Assembly (NCBI GenBank): GCA_013824385.1
Contig: PNNU01000049.1
Location: 1-12,510 of the forward strand
Length of the DNA: 12,510 nt
Direction of reading: 5' to 3'
Source: Anaerolinea sp.
Lineage (GTDB): Bacteria; Chloroflexota; Anaerolineae; Anaerolineales; Anaerolineaceae
The position numbers and the translations under genes were made by a program. A model generated the notes under the pieces. The model saw only the letters and a program-made list of their open reading frames with translations, searched no databases and was not told the origin of the DNA. This document shows, in pieces, positions 1 to 6,087 of the stretch (positions within the stretch are counted from its first letter, which is position 1; the number at the start of each line of letters is the position of its first letter).

Positions 1-559
1 GGTTGCCTTGATCGTCGAATTTGCGTTCGTCATGTTTGTGCGGTGGGTAGGAGCTCCAATTGCCGGAGGGCGTATAAACTTCAACAACGATCAACCGGTC
101 ACACGGAAACCCCGCTGGAAGCATTTTGTTGATCTGGCGTGAGACATTGTCGCCGCCTCGCAACTCAACGATGACGTCTTCAGGTTTTACCAAAACAGCC
201 GGATAATCCTTTTCCGTTTTTGCCCATCCACAGGCGAAATCAAGTAAATCGCTGACTGCCGTTACCGTAATGGTGGTATGGCGAGAAAGATACAGCGTGG
301 TCGGCATGCCGTGAAAAACATCTTCACGCGAACCAATGCTCTCCCAATTCCCTGCCGAGGAAGTCACATCACATGTCCCTCCAAGGATGGTTAATGCGAG
401 TTCATAATCAGAAGTATCAAAAGCCCAGGATTGACCCTTTTTCAACTTGATGGCGGCAAAATGCAAATGTTCCCATTGCGCGCTTTCAGGGGTGATGGTG
501 ATATAAAATGGATGTGAAAAATCCGGTTTTACCAGAAGATGTGAATTTGTGGATGACAT
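1..559 (-). CDS. iolB: 5-deoxy-glucuronate isomerase IolB (partial, 3' end outside window)
   Basis: This enzyme isomerises 5-deoxy-D-glucuronate to 2-deoxy-5-keto-D-gluconate in cytoplasmic myo-inositol catabolism. Reading the minus strand from the ATG at 559 gives 186 residues, starting MSSTNSHLLVKPDFSHPFYI and open to the window edge. The family is usually about 270 residues, so roughly two thirds is present. The diagnostic IolB block is near residues 134-177: GGDNVSRQIN, then FPCDRLIVVEVYTPSGNWSS, then YPPHKHDE, whose histidines belong to the metal site of this cupin fold. The start is supported by an AGGAG about 7 nt upstream and by a TGATG overlap with the stop codon of the regulator gene, which implies translational coupling. 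It should be co-transcribed with that regulator and controlled by the operator at 1602-1635. The family assignment is very secure. Confidence 0.95.
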   Translation of the reverse strand, partial: MSSTNSHLLVKPDFSHPFYITITPESAQWEHLHFAAIKLKKGQSWAFDTSDYELALTILGGTCDVTSSAGNWESIGSREDVFHGMPTTLYLSRHTTITVTAVSDLLDFACGWAKTEKDYPAVLVKPEDVIVELRGGDNVSRQINKMLPAGFPCDRLIVVEVYTPSGNWSSYPPHKHDERKFDDQGN

Positions 560-1590
560 CAAGAACTCCTCTTTTGTGGTGCAGATGTCGAACCGCGGAC
601 TAAAAGGTGACCGCGCATCATATGGGTTACAGGAACAATGTTTTGAACGTTGTCAGGGTTATCAATAATGCCTAACAACATTTGGGCGGCTTCAGCCCCG
701 ATCATTCGTTTGGGTTGATCGAATGTGGTTAATGGAGGTGATGTATAGGCTGAGTATGGGATGTTATCAAACCCGGCGATGGAAATTTCATCAGGAACAT
801 TGATCCTGCTTGTATTAAGTACGCTTAATGCACCGATAGCCATGAGGTCGTTGAAACAAAAAACTGCAGTCGGTCGTGACTCCAGCTTTAATAATTCTTC
901 CATACCGTGCACGCCATCTTCAATCTCACTGGCGCCGCAATTGACGATGAATTTTTCATTTACCTGAATCCCTGCCCTTTGAATTTCAGCCCGAAACCCC
1001 AATAAACGATCTTCGTTAATCCGATCTGCGTTGGCGTTTCCCAAATAAGCAATTTCAGTATGCCCCAAATTGATCAGGTGCCGGGTTACATTACGGGCAC
1101 CGTCTACATCATCATTGGCGATGGAACACTGGTAATCTTCTGGAGATTGGTTGTTCACCACCACAATGGGCATGCCATACTTTTTGAGCAGATCCGCATG
1201 TTTGGACCCAAAAGTGACGGAACAAATAATCACACCATCCACACGATGTTCTGCAAATGCCTGGACGATGTTCTTTTCACTGTCAAAATCCAAATGTGAC
1301 GAAGCAACAAACAAACTGTATCCCGTTTTTTGAAGAATTTCTTCAATGCCTTGAAGAATTTCTCCAAAATAAGGATTGTCGATGCGGCTGACAATAACGC
1401 CAACCGCATGAGATTTGTTGGTTTTTAATCCCCTGGCGGCTGCACTTGGAAGATATCCCATCTCTTTGGCTAATTCGCATATGGCCAAAGTCGTTCTTTC
1501 AGGGATGGAATGGTTGCCATTGAGTGCCCGCGACACAGTGGTATGTGAAACACCTGCTTTTTTGGCTATATCTTTAATTGTGACTGGCAT
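559..1590 (-). CDS. LacI-family transcriptional regulator, probable repressor of the inositol operon
   Basis: The product is a 343-residue LacI/GalR-type DNA-binding regulator. Residues 3-24 form the N-terminal helix-turn-helix (TIKDIAKKAGVSHTTVSRAL). A hinge region with AAARGLKTNKS follows near residues 50-60, then a periplasmic-binding-protein-like effector domain with VGVIVSRIDNPYFGEIL and a C-terminal part containing PTAVFCFNDLMAIGAL and ISIAGFDNIP. The start at 1590 is chosen because LacI proteins begin just before the TIKDIA motif and an AAGGA lies about 8 nt upstream. An in-frame ATG further upstream would begin inside the promoter. The stop overlaps the iolB start. The promoter and a palindromic operator lie directly upstream, so it is probably autoregulated. 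The effector is inferred to be an inositol-pathway intermediate from the iolB neighbour alone; sequence does not show the ligand. Confidence 0.93.
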   Translation of the reverse strand: MPVTIKDIAKKAGVSHTTVSRALNGNHSIPERTTLAICELAKEMGYLPSAAARGLKTNKSHAVGVIVSRIDNPYFGEILQGIEEILQKTGYSLFVASSHLDFDSEKNIVQAFAEHRVDGVIICSVTFGSKHADLLKKYGMPIVVVNNQSPEDYQCSIANDDVDGARNVTRHLINLGHTEIAYLGNANADRINEDRLLGFRAEIQRAGIQVNEKFIVNCGASEIEDGVHGMEELLKLESRPTAVFCFNDLMAIGALSVLNTSRINVPDEISIAGFDNIPYSAYTSPPLTTFDQPKRMIGAEAAQMLLGIIDNPDNVQNIVPVTHMMRGHLLVRGSTSAPQKRSS

Positions 1591-1601
1591 ATGATCTATC
1601 C

Positions 1602-1635
1602 TTATATTTAACGCACACGTGTGCATTAAATATAA
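1602..1635. promoter_or_regulatory. Large palindromic LacI-type operator before lacI-iolB
   Basis: A 34-bp inverted repeat has 17-bp arms differing at one position (C1612 opposite A1625). Its centre, GCACACGTGTGC at 1613-1624, is perfect, and the centre contains the CpG typical of LacI-family operators. It lies between the -10 element and the ribosome binding site of the regulator gene, so a bound repressor would block initiation. The 14-bp core recurs at 4366-4379 beside an equivalent promoter. The palindrome and its position are seen directly; binding by the adjacent LacI protein is inferred. Confidence 0.82.
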
Positions 1636-1657
1636 CAAACAAAAATTTGAAAGTCAA
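1629..1657 (-). promoter_or_regulatory. Sigma-70-type promoter of the lacI-iolB operon
   Basis: On the minus strand a -35 TTGACT (1657-1652) and a -10 TATATT (1634-1629) are separated by exactly 17 bp. Transcription would start near 1622, inside the operator. The same elements with the same 17-bp spacing recur at 4385-4413, with closely similar spacer sequence. Confidence 0.8.
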
Positions 1658-1695
1658 TACCGTCCGCTCACAAAATGACTTATGACGCATTTTTA

Positions 1696-1731
1696 CCGAT
1701 ACGGATCCGAATTTCTTCGAATCCGTATCGG
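1696..1731 (-). terminator. Strong hairpin just downstream of hppA, probable terminator
   Basis: The arms CCGATACGGAT (1696-1706) and ATCCGTATCGG (1721-1731) pair perfectly over 11 bp. After one mismatch, a further CGAA/TTCG stem closes on a four-base loop. The hairpin begins about 10 nt after the hppA stop codon. On the minus strand no clear U-tract follows it (TAAAAATGCG). The T-rich flank is on the plus-strand side, although no plus-strand gene ends here. The hairpin is certain; its action as terminator or 3'-end stabiliser of the hppA transcript is inferred. Confidence 0.6.
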
Positions 1732-1741
1732 CTTACTTTCT

Positions 1742-4057
1742 TTATTTCAATATTGCGGGTTTCTTGCTGACTGAGATGGCCCAAACAATCGCAGCGACCA
1801 GCAGTGCCACGACCACCCAACCTGCCACTCCAAGGTTCTGATATCTCACGATCACGGGGGCGGCGATCAAACTGACGAGGTTCACCACTTTGATCATCGG
1901 GTTCAAGGCAGGCCCGGCAGCATCCTTGAGGGGATCGCCAACGGTGTCACCCACCACAGCGGCTTTGTGCCGTTCAGAACCTTTGCCGGTATTGGCAACG
2001 ATGTCTCGCATTTGGTCTTCAACACTTTTCTTCGCGTTATCCCAGGCACCGCCGGCATTTGACATGAAGACCGCCAGCAACTGTCCGCTCACGATGACAC
2101 CGGCAAGAAAACCGCCGAGAGCTTCGACCTGGAAAACCATGCCTACAACCAGCGGCGTCAACACAGCGATGGCTGCCAAAGGAAGCAATTCCTTTTGAGC
2201 CGAACCGGTGGAGATAGCCACCACTTCAGCGTAGTCAGGTTTTCTGGTGCCTTCCATGATGCCGGGGATCTTGAACTGACGACGGACTTCTTCAACGATC
2301 TTGATGGCAGCACGACTGACCGCCTTGATGTTCAAGGCGCTAAACAGCCAGGGTAATGAAGCTCCCAAAAGTAAACCGATGAAAACCTTGGTGTCAGAGA
2401 TTCTGATCGAATCCATGATATTAATCTTCATGCCGCCGGCGATGAGCGTCCGTTGAACATTGCCGACATCCGTGATATAGGATGAGAAGAGACTCACCGC
2501 CGCGATGACCGCGGATGCAATGGCGACCCCCTTGGTGATGGCCTTGGTAGTGTTGCCCACGGCGTCGAGATCAGCCATGGTCTGGCGAGCCTTGAGCGTT
2601 ACTTCATCGGTCTGTCCATGCCAAGCCATCTCACCAATGCCATTGGCATTATCCGAGATAGGGCCAAATGAATCCATGGCGACGTTGTTACCCGTTTGAC
2701 TGAGCATACCGATACCCACCATGGCGATGCCGTAGAGCACATAGATAGATTCGGACCCTGGATAGAGCAGCAAGGAGGCAAAAAATGCGACGGCAATCAC
2801 GAGCAAAGCCCACACACTTGATTCCATGCCAATGGCCAGGCCGGAGAGGATGGTTGTCGCTGCACCCGTTTTGGTGGAGTCCACGATCTCGCGAACCGGA
2901 GCATATTTGGTGGAAGTGAAGTATGAAGTTAATGGGTTGAATGCAACCGCCAGCCCAACACCGATGGCGGTTAAAACTGCCAACTTCCAATCATGAGCGT
3001 ACAAGATAGCCACAACAAACGACCAAACGATCGTATTTATGCTGGAGATTTCATATGACCTGAACATGGATTCTTCAGCATCATTGGCGCGCATGAATTT
3101 GATCGGGAACTTTTCCCAGATAGGAACGGCGAAAGTGCCCAAAATGGAACTGATAACACCAATACCGCGCACGATCAAAGGATACACAATCCATTTCAAG
3201 TTTTGATCTTGAGACCATAGCGCAAGGCCAAGGATAAGAGCTGAAACGATGGTTACTTCATAACTTTCGAAGATATCCGCGGCCATACCGGCGCAGTCCC
3301 CCACATTATCACCCACGAGGTCTGCAATCACGGCTGCGTTGCGTGGATCATCTTCAGGGATGTCTTTTTCCACTTTACCGACAAGATCGGCGCCTACATC
3401 TGCTGCCTTGGTGTAGATACCGCCGCCTACCCGCATGAATAATGCGAGCAGGGTACCGCCAAAACCAAAGCCCAGCAAAGCATCCGGAGACGCCTTGCCA
3501 AAGATGATGAAAATGACGGTGCCGCCCAAGAGACCCAGGCCGTCCGTAAGCATACCGGTGTATGCACCTGCGTAATATGCGATGGAAAGGGCTTCGTTGA
3601 ATTCACGTCTGGCGGCCGAGGCAGAGCGCACACTGGCTTGAATGGCCATGCGCATGCCGAGCTGTCCGACGATGAGTGAAAATGAAGCACCCAAAACAAA
3701 AGCAACTGCCCGTCCAATGGCAATCACCAGTTGGGTATTGAATTTTTCCGGGGGAAATTCGATCAATGCTTCGGCGCTTGGGGGAACCACATAGACAGAG
3801 AGAAATAATGCCACAAAAAGGATTCCGATGGCGGGCAAGATTGTTTTCAATTGTTTCGAAAGATAACCCTCCGCACCAACACGGATGGCATCCCACACTT
3901 CCTGCATCTTAGCGGTACCCTTGTCTTTTTTGAGAACTGATTTCCTCAAAATCCAGGCATAAAAAAGGCTGGCACAAGAAATCACCAAGACAGCAATGAT
4001 GGCGATCTGTTCAAAATTACTCAGCCCATGCCTTAAACCAAGACCTAAAATATTCAT
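1742..4057 (-). CDS. hppA: Membrane-bound proton-translocating pyrophosphatase
   Basis: This integral membrane enzyme hydrolyses cytoplasmic pyrophosphate and uses the energy to pump protons across the membrane. The 771-residue product is full length for the family and highly hydrophobic, with the many membrane segments expected. Signature motifs are present: GGGIYTKAADVGADLVGKVE at 211-230, DDPRN at 236-240, NVGDCAGMAADIFE at 251-264, NAGGAWDNAKK at 667-677 and GDTVGDPLKD at 703-712. The segment GNTTKAITKG (501-510) has lysine at 505, where K+-dependent members carry alanine. This points to the K+-independent, H+-pumping class, because known Na+-pumping members need K+. DNANGIGEM (469-477) varies from the more usual DNAGGIAEM. 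A GGAGGAG lies just before the ATG. The only good promoter seen is about 320 bp upstream and carries the same operator as lacI-iolB. Confidence 0.95.
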   Translation of the reverse strand: MNILGLGLRHGLSNFEQIAIIAVLVISCASLFYAWILRKSVLKKDKGTAKMQEVWDAIRVGAEGYLSKQLKTILPAIGILFVALFLSVYVVPPSAEALIEFPPEKFNTQLVIAIGRAVAFVLGASFSLIVGQLGMRMAIQASVRSASAARREFNEALSIAYYAGAYTGMLTDGLGLLGGTVIFIIFGKASPDALLGFGFGGTLLALFMRVGGGIYTKAADVGADLVGKVEKDIPEDDPRNAAVIADLVGDNVGDCAGMAADIFESYEVTIVSALILGLALWSQDQNLKWIVYPLIVRGIGVISSILGTFAVPIWEKFPIKFMRANDAEESMFRSYEISSINTIVWSFVVAILYAHDWKLAVLTAIGVGLAVAFNPLTSYFTSTKYAPVREIVDSTKTGAATTILSGLAIGMESSVWALLVIAVAFFASLLLYPGSESIYVLYGIAMVGIGMLSQTGNNVAMDSFGPISDNANGIGEMAWHGQTDEVTLKARQTMADLDAVGNTTKAITKGVAIASAVIAAVSLFSSYITDVGNVQRTLIAGGMKINIMDSIRISDTKVFIGLLLGASLPWLFSALNIKAVSRAAIKIVEEVRRQFKIPGIMEGTRKPDYAEVVAISTGSAQKELLPLAAIAVLTPLVVGMVFQVEALGGFLAGVIVSGQLLAVFMSNAGGAWDNAKKSVEDQMRDIVANTGKGSERHKAAVVGDTVGDPLKDAAGPALNPMIKVVNLVSLIAAPVIVRYQNLGVAGWVVVALLVAAIVWAISVSKKPAILK

Positions 4058-4102
4058 TACTCCTCCAAAAGAAAATATTTGACGATACTTTGAACATTTT
4101 TC

Positions 4103-4125
4103 CCAACCTCAAATTTGAGAGTTGG
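4103..4125. repeat. Imperfect inverted repeat in the hppA leader
   Basis: CCAAC (4103-4107) pairs with GTTGG (4121-4125), and the inner CTCAAATTTGAG (4108-4119) is a perfect palindrome; one A (4120) is bulged. It lies about 46 bp before the hppA start codon, so it could fold in the mRNA leader or act as a protein site. No function can be read from sequence. Confidence 0.4.
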
Positions 4126-4288
4126 ATAAAACCTGGAAAAAGATGGTTCAGCCGAAAAAACATAAATAGACTCAGCCTTGACGCTGATACACGTAGAGAA
4201 ATTAGTTTTTTTCGACTCTAAACTGATAAAACAGAAATTATGTAGTAATTTCTAGCAGTAATTCTGGATTTAACGAACAAAAATACAT

Positions 4289-4313
4289 TTCGTATCTCCT
4301 ACTCAGATACGAA
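4289..4313 (-). promoter_or_regulatory. Attenuator-like hairpin in the hppA leader
   Basis: TTCGTATCT (4289-4297) and AGATACGAA (4305-4313) form a perfect 9-bp stem with a 7-nt loop. On the minus strand it is followed within about 5 nt by a TTTTT run (ATGTATTTTTG). It would be transcribed between the distal operator-controlled promoter and hppA. The shape resembles a weak intrinsic terminator or attenuator, but the stem is AT-rich and no competing antiterminator fold was identified. Confidence 0.35.
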
Positions 4314-4365
4314 TTTACGAATTGCTATTCCTTTATTTTCACCAAAATCCGGACAAAAACTGAAT

Positions 4366-4379
4366 TGCACACGTGTGCA
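4366..4379. promoter_or_regulatory. Second LacI-type operator, before hppA
   Basis: TGCACACGTGTGCA is a perfect 14-bp palindrome with the same core as the operator in front of lacI-iolB. It follows the -10 of a minus-strand promoter by a few bases, the arrangement seen at the first site with 2 extra nt. Unlike the first site, the flanks are not palindromic. This places the minus-strand transcription unit (hppA) in the probable regulon of the LacI protein. It may also affect the divergent plus-strand promoter about 60 bp away. Confidence 0.75.
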
Positions 4380-4384
4380 TCAAC

Positions 4385-4413
4385 AATATAGCAAACAAAA
4401 AAAGGAAAGTCAA
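4385..4413 (-). promoter_or_regulatory. Minus-strand promoter reading toward hppA
   Basis: On the minus strand a -35 TTGACT (4413-4408) and a -10 TATATT (4390-4385) are spaced by 17 bp. The block GGTATTGACTTTC and the following spacer match the lacI promoter almost base for base. The predicted start near 4378 gives a leader of about 320 nt before hppA. No better promoter was seen closer to hppA, although a weak one cannot be excluded. Confidence 0.7.
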
Positions 4414-4432
4414 TACCTTTTTGCAAGATTAC

Positions 4433-4461
4433 TTGCATTTTTTGAAAAAATGTTGTAATAT
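4433..4461 (+). promoter_or_regulatory. Plus-strand promoter of the HAD-PGM-transporter operon
   Basis: TTGCAT (4433-4438) and TAATAT (4456-4461) are separated by 17 bp and point toward the first HAD gene, about 105 bp downstream. It is back to back with the minus-strand promoter, with only 19 bp between the two -35 elements. No other promoter candidate of this quality was seen before the genes to the right. Confidence 0.55.
4436..4452. promoter_or_regulatory. 17-bp palindrome within the plus-strand promoter, candidate operator
   Basis: CATTTTTT and AAAAAATG are perfect inverted 8-bp arms around a single G. The element overlaps the 3' half of the -35 and fills most of the -35/-10 spacer, an ideal position for a repressor. 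The RpiR-type regulator encoded in this operon is the obvious candidate, by inference only. Such A/T-run palindromes can also arise by chance. Confidence 0.4.
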
Positions 4462-4570
4462 CTACATTTGTAAGGACAAATTCACAATTTTTACATTTGC
4501 AACTGAATACGCCATCAATTTACGGCGATTTTTCTTCATCATCCTCTTTACAGATCGAAAGGGAAAATCC

Positions 4571-5302
4571 ATGAATCCTAATATCGAAGCCATTTTCCTG
4601 GATGTTGGCAATACGTTGCGAATCGTATTGGAAGATCCTGAATTTCAAGCGAAGGCCAAACAAGATCTGATGAAATTGGTTGGCGCAACAGAATCTGAAG
4701 AAGAATTCTATGCCGGTTTGGAAGAACGCTGGAAAGCTTATCGCAAAGCCTCAAAGAAATCGTTAAAAGAATCTTCTGAAAAAGACCTTTGGTCCATTCA
4801 CCTTTTGCCAGGGTATCCCGTTGAAAAAATCGCACCCCTGGCTGGAAAACTCACCCGCCTGTGGCGCGACCATGATGGAATCCGTGTTCCACGGCACGAT
4901 GTGAAAACCACCGTCCTCGAACTTGCCAAGCGCGGTTACAAAATCGGCATCATCGCCAATACGATCACTGAAACCGAAATACCCGATTGGATTGAATCTG
5001 ATGGATTAACCGGAATCTTTAACCCGATCATCTTGTCGTCAAAAGTGGGCTTACGTAAACCTGACCCTGAAATCTATTGGCTGGCCTCAAGAGAAATTGG
5101 CGTTGATCCTGTCAATTGCGCCTACGTTGGAGACAACCCCATCCGCGACGTCGAAGGCACTCACGCTGCCGGCTACGGCATGATGATTGTGATTGACGAG
5201 CCTGCGACGCTTGAAAAAGAGCCCCAAACCAGCGATTTTGTTATCGACTATCACATCACCGAAATTGCACAATTGCTGGATATCTTTCCAGCTCGAAAGT
5301 AA
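4571..5302 (+). CDS. HAD-superfamily hydrolase, first of a tandem pair
   Basis: The 243-residue product has a haloacid-dehalogenase fold with an alpha-helical cap between motifs I and II. Motif I is FLDVGNTL with the nucleophile Asp11. The usual second Asp (general acid/base of phosphatases) is Gly13. Motif II lies at IIANT (127-131) and has Ala129 where Ser or Thr is usual. Motif III is Lys163 in RKPDP and motif IV is GDNPIRD (187-193). The nearest type is a small-molecule phosphatase-like HAD, but the altered motifs make the reaction uncertain. The start at 4571 is set by AAAGGG 7 nt upstream and by the motif I position. The next gene starts 5 bp after the stop and encodes a clear paralogue. 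The downstream mutases suggest a phosphorylated substrate, by inference. Confidence 0.85.
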   Translation: MNPNIEAIFLDVGNTLRIVLEDPEFQAKAKQDLMKLVGATESEEEFYAGLEERWKAYRKASKKSLKESSEKDLWSIHLLPGYPVEKIAPLAGKLTRLWRDHDGIRVPRHDVKTTVLELAKRGYKIGIIANTITETEIPDWIESDGLTGIFNPIILSSKVGLRKPDPEIYWLASREIGVDPVNCAYVGDNPIRDVEGTHAAGYGMMIVIDEPATLEKEPQTSDFVIDYHITEIAQLLDIFPARK

Positions 5303-5307
5303 CCACC

Positions 5308-6066
5308 ATGGATATTCAGAAGTCCGCCAAGATCGCCGATATAAACGCCATTTTTCTGGATGTGGGTAATACGTTGCGCATCCTGCTTAAAGAGGAACCC
5401 CACCGGGCGGCTGCACGAATGGAAATCGTCAAATTGGTCGGAACCGCTCAAGACCCTGACAGTTTTGTGGCTGAACTTGACCGCCGCTATAAACTCTATC
5501 GAAAATGGGCTTTTGATAATATGGTTGAAGCATCAGAAAAAGAATTGTGGACAAAATGGCTTTTGCCAGATTATCCAACTGAAACAATCGCTTCCATTTC
5601 TGCGCAGCTCACGTTTCAATTCCGTCAATCGATGGGAAGACGTGTTGTTGCAGAAGGCGGAGCAGAAACCATCATCGAGCTTTACAAGCGCGGATACGTA
5701 TTAGGTATTATCAGCAACGTGATCACTGAACGTGAAATTCCCGAATGGCTTGAATCAGACGGATTGACTCAGTACTTCAAATCTGTCATGCTCTCTTCCG
5801 TTTTTGGAAAGCGCAAACCGGATGCCTCCATCTATCTCGAAGGAGCCAGGCAGGCTGAGGTCACCCCTGAACAATGCGTTTATGTTGGCGACAACTTTGC
5901 CCGTGATGTTGAAGGTACTCGCAATGCCGGTTTTGGTATGGTGATCATTATGCCTGATGAAGACGATAAAGATTTGGTGCTAACCCCGGAACAAACACCT
6001 GACATGGTTATTGAACGACTTACTGACCTATTAAAAATCTTTCCACCAAGAGTTTCTGTAAATTAA
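5308..6066 (+). CDS. HAD-superfamily hydrolase, second of a tandem pair
   Basis: The 252-residue product is homologous to the preceding protein along its whole length. Shared stretches include AIFLDVGNTLRI, a SEK-LW----LLP-YP cap segment, IP-W-ESDGLT and YVGDN--RDVEGT--AG. Motif I again reads DVGNT (Asp18, Gly20). Motif II here has the normal serine (IISN, Ser136), unlike its partner. Motif III is Lys170 and motif IV spans 194-200 (GDNFARD). An acidic insert (PDEDDKD, 216-222) follows motif IV. The start at 5308 is 5 bp after the upstream stop with only a weak ribosome binding site, so translation is probably coupled. The pair looks like a tandem duplication that has diverged, perhaps forming a heterodimer or acting on related substrates. 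The exact substrate is unknown. Confidence 0.85.
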   Translation: MDIQKSAKIADINAIFLDVGNTLRILLKEEPHRAAARMEIVKLVGTAQDPDSFVAELDRRYKLYRKWAFDNMVEASEKELWTKWLLPDYPTETIASISAQLTFQFRQSMGRRVVAEGGAETIIELYKRGYVLGIISNVITEREIPEWLESDGLTQYFKSVMLSSVFGKRKPDASIYLEGARQAEVTPEQCVYVGDNFARDVEGTRNAGFGMVIIMPDEDDKDLVLTPEQTPDMVIERLTDLLKIFPPRVSVN

Positions 6067-6087
6067 TAAGCAATAATCGGAGTTTCA

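Larger units (their letters stand above)
4058..4570. other. 513-bp divergent intergenic region between hppA and the HAD operon
   Basis: This AT-rich gap contains no convincing gene. From left to right it holds the hppA ribosome binding site, an imperfect inverted repeat (4103-4125), a perfect 9-bp stem (4289-4313), an operator (4366-4379) with a minus-strand promoter (4385-4413), a plus-strand promoter (4433-4461) with a palindrome in its spacer, and the AAAGGG ribosome binding site (4558-4563) of the first HAD gene. An open frame from 4373 into the HAD gene overlaps the operator and promoters and is not a plausible coding extension. The stretch 4126-4288 shows nothing I can assign. Confidence 0.7.

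Noticed and set aside
1591..1638. Upstream in-frame start extending the LacI protein by 16 residues
   Set aside because: It would place the start codon within the promoter, and LacI proteins begin just before the TIKDIA helix-turn-helix.
4373..4570. Open frame extending the first HAD protein by 66 residues
   Set aside because: It overlaps the operator and both promoters, has no ribosome binding site, and the extra residues are unlike HAD N-termini.
4571..6066. HAD pair as phosphonoacetaldehyde hydrolases
   Set aside because: Motif I is DVGNT and not the DxAGT type of that family, and I could not identify its cap-domain lysine.
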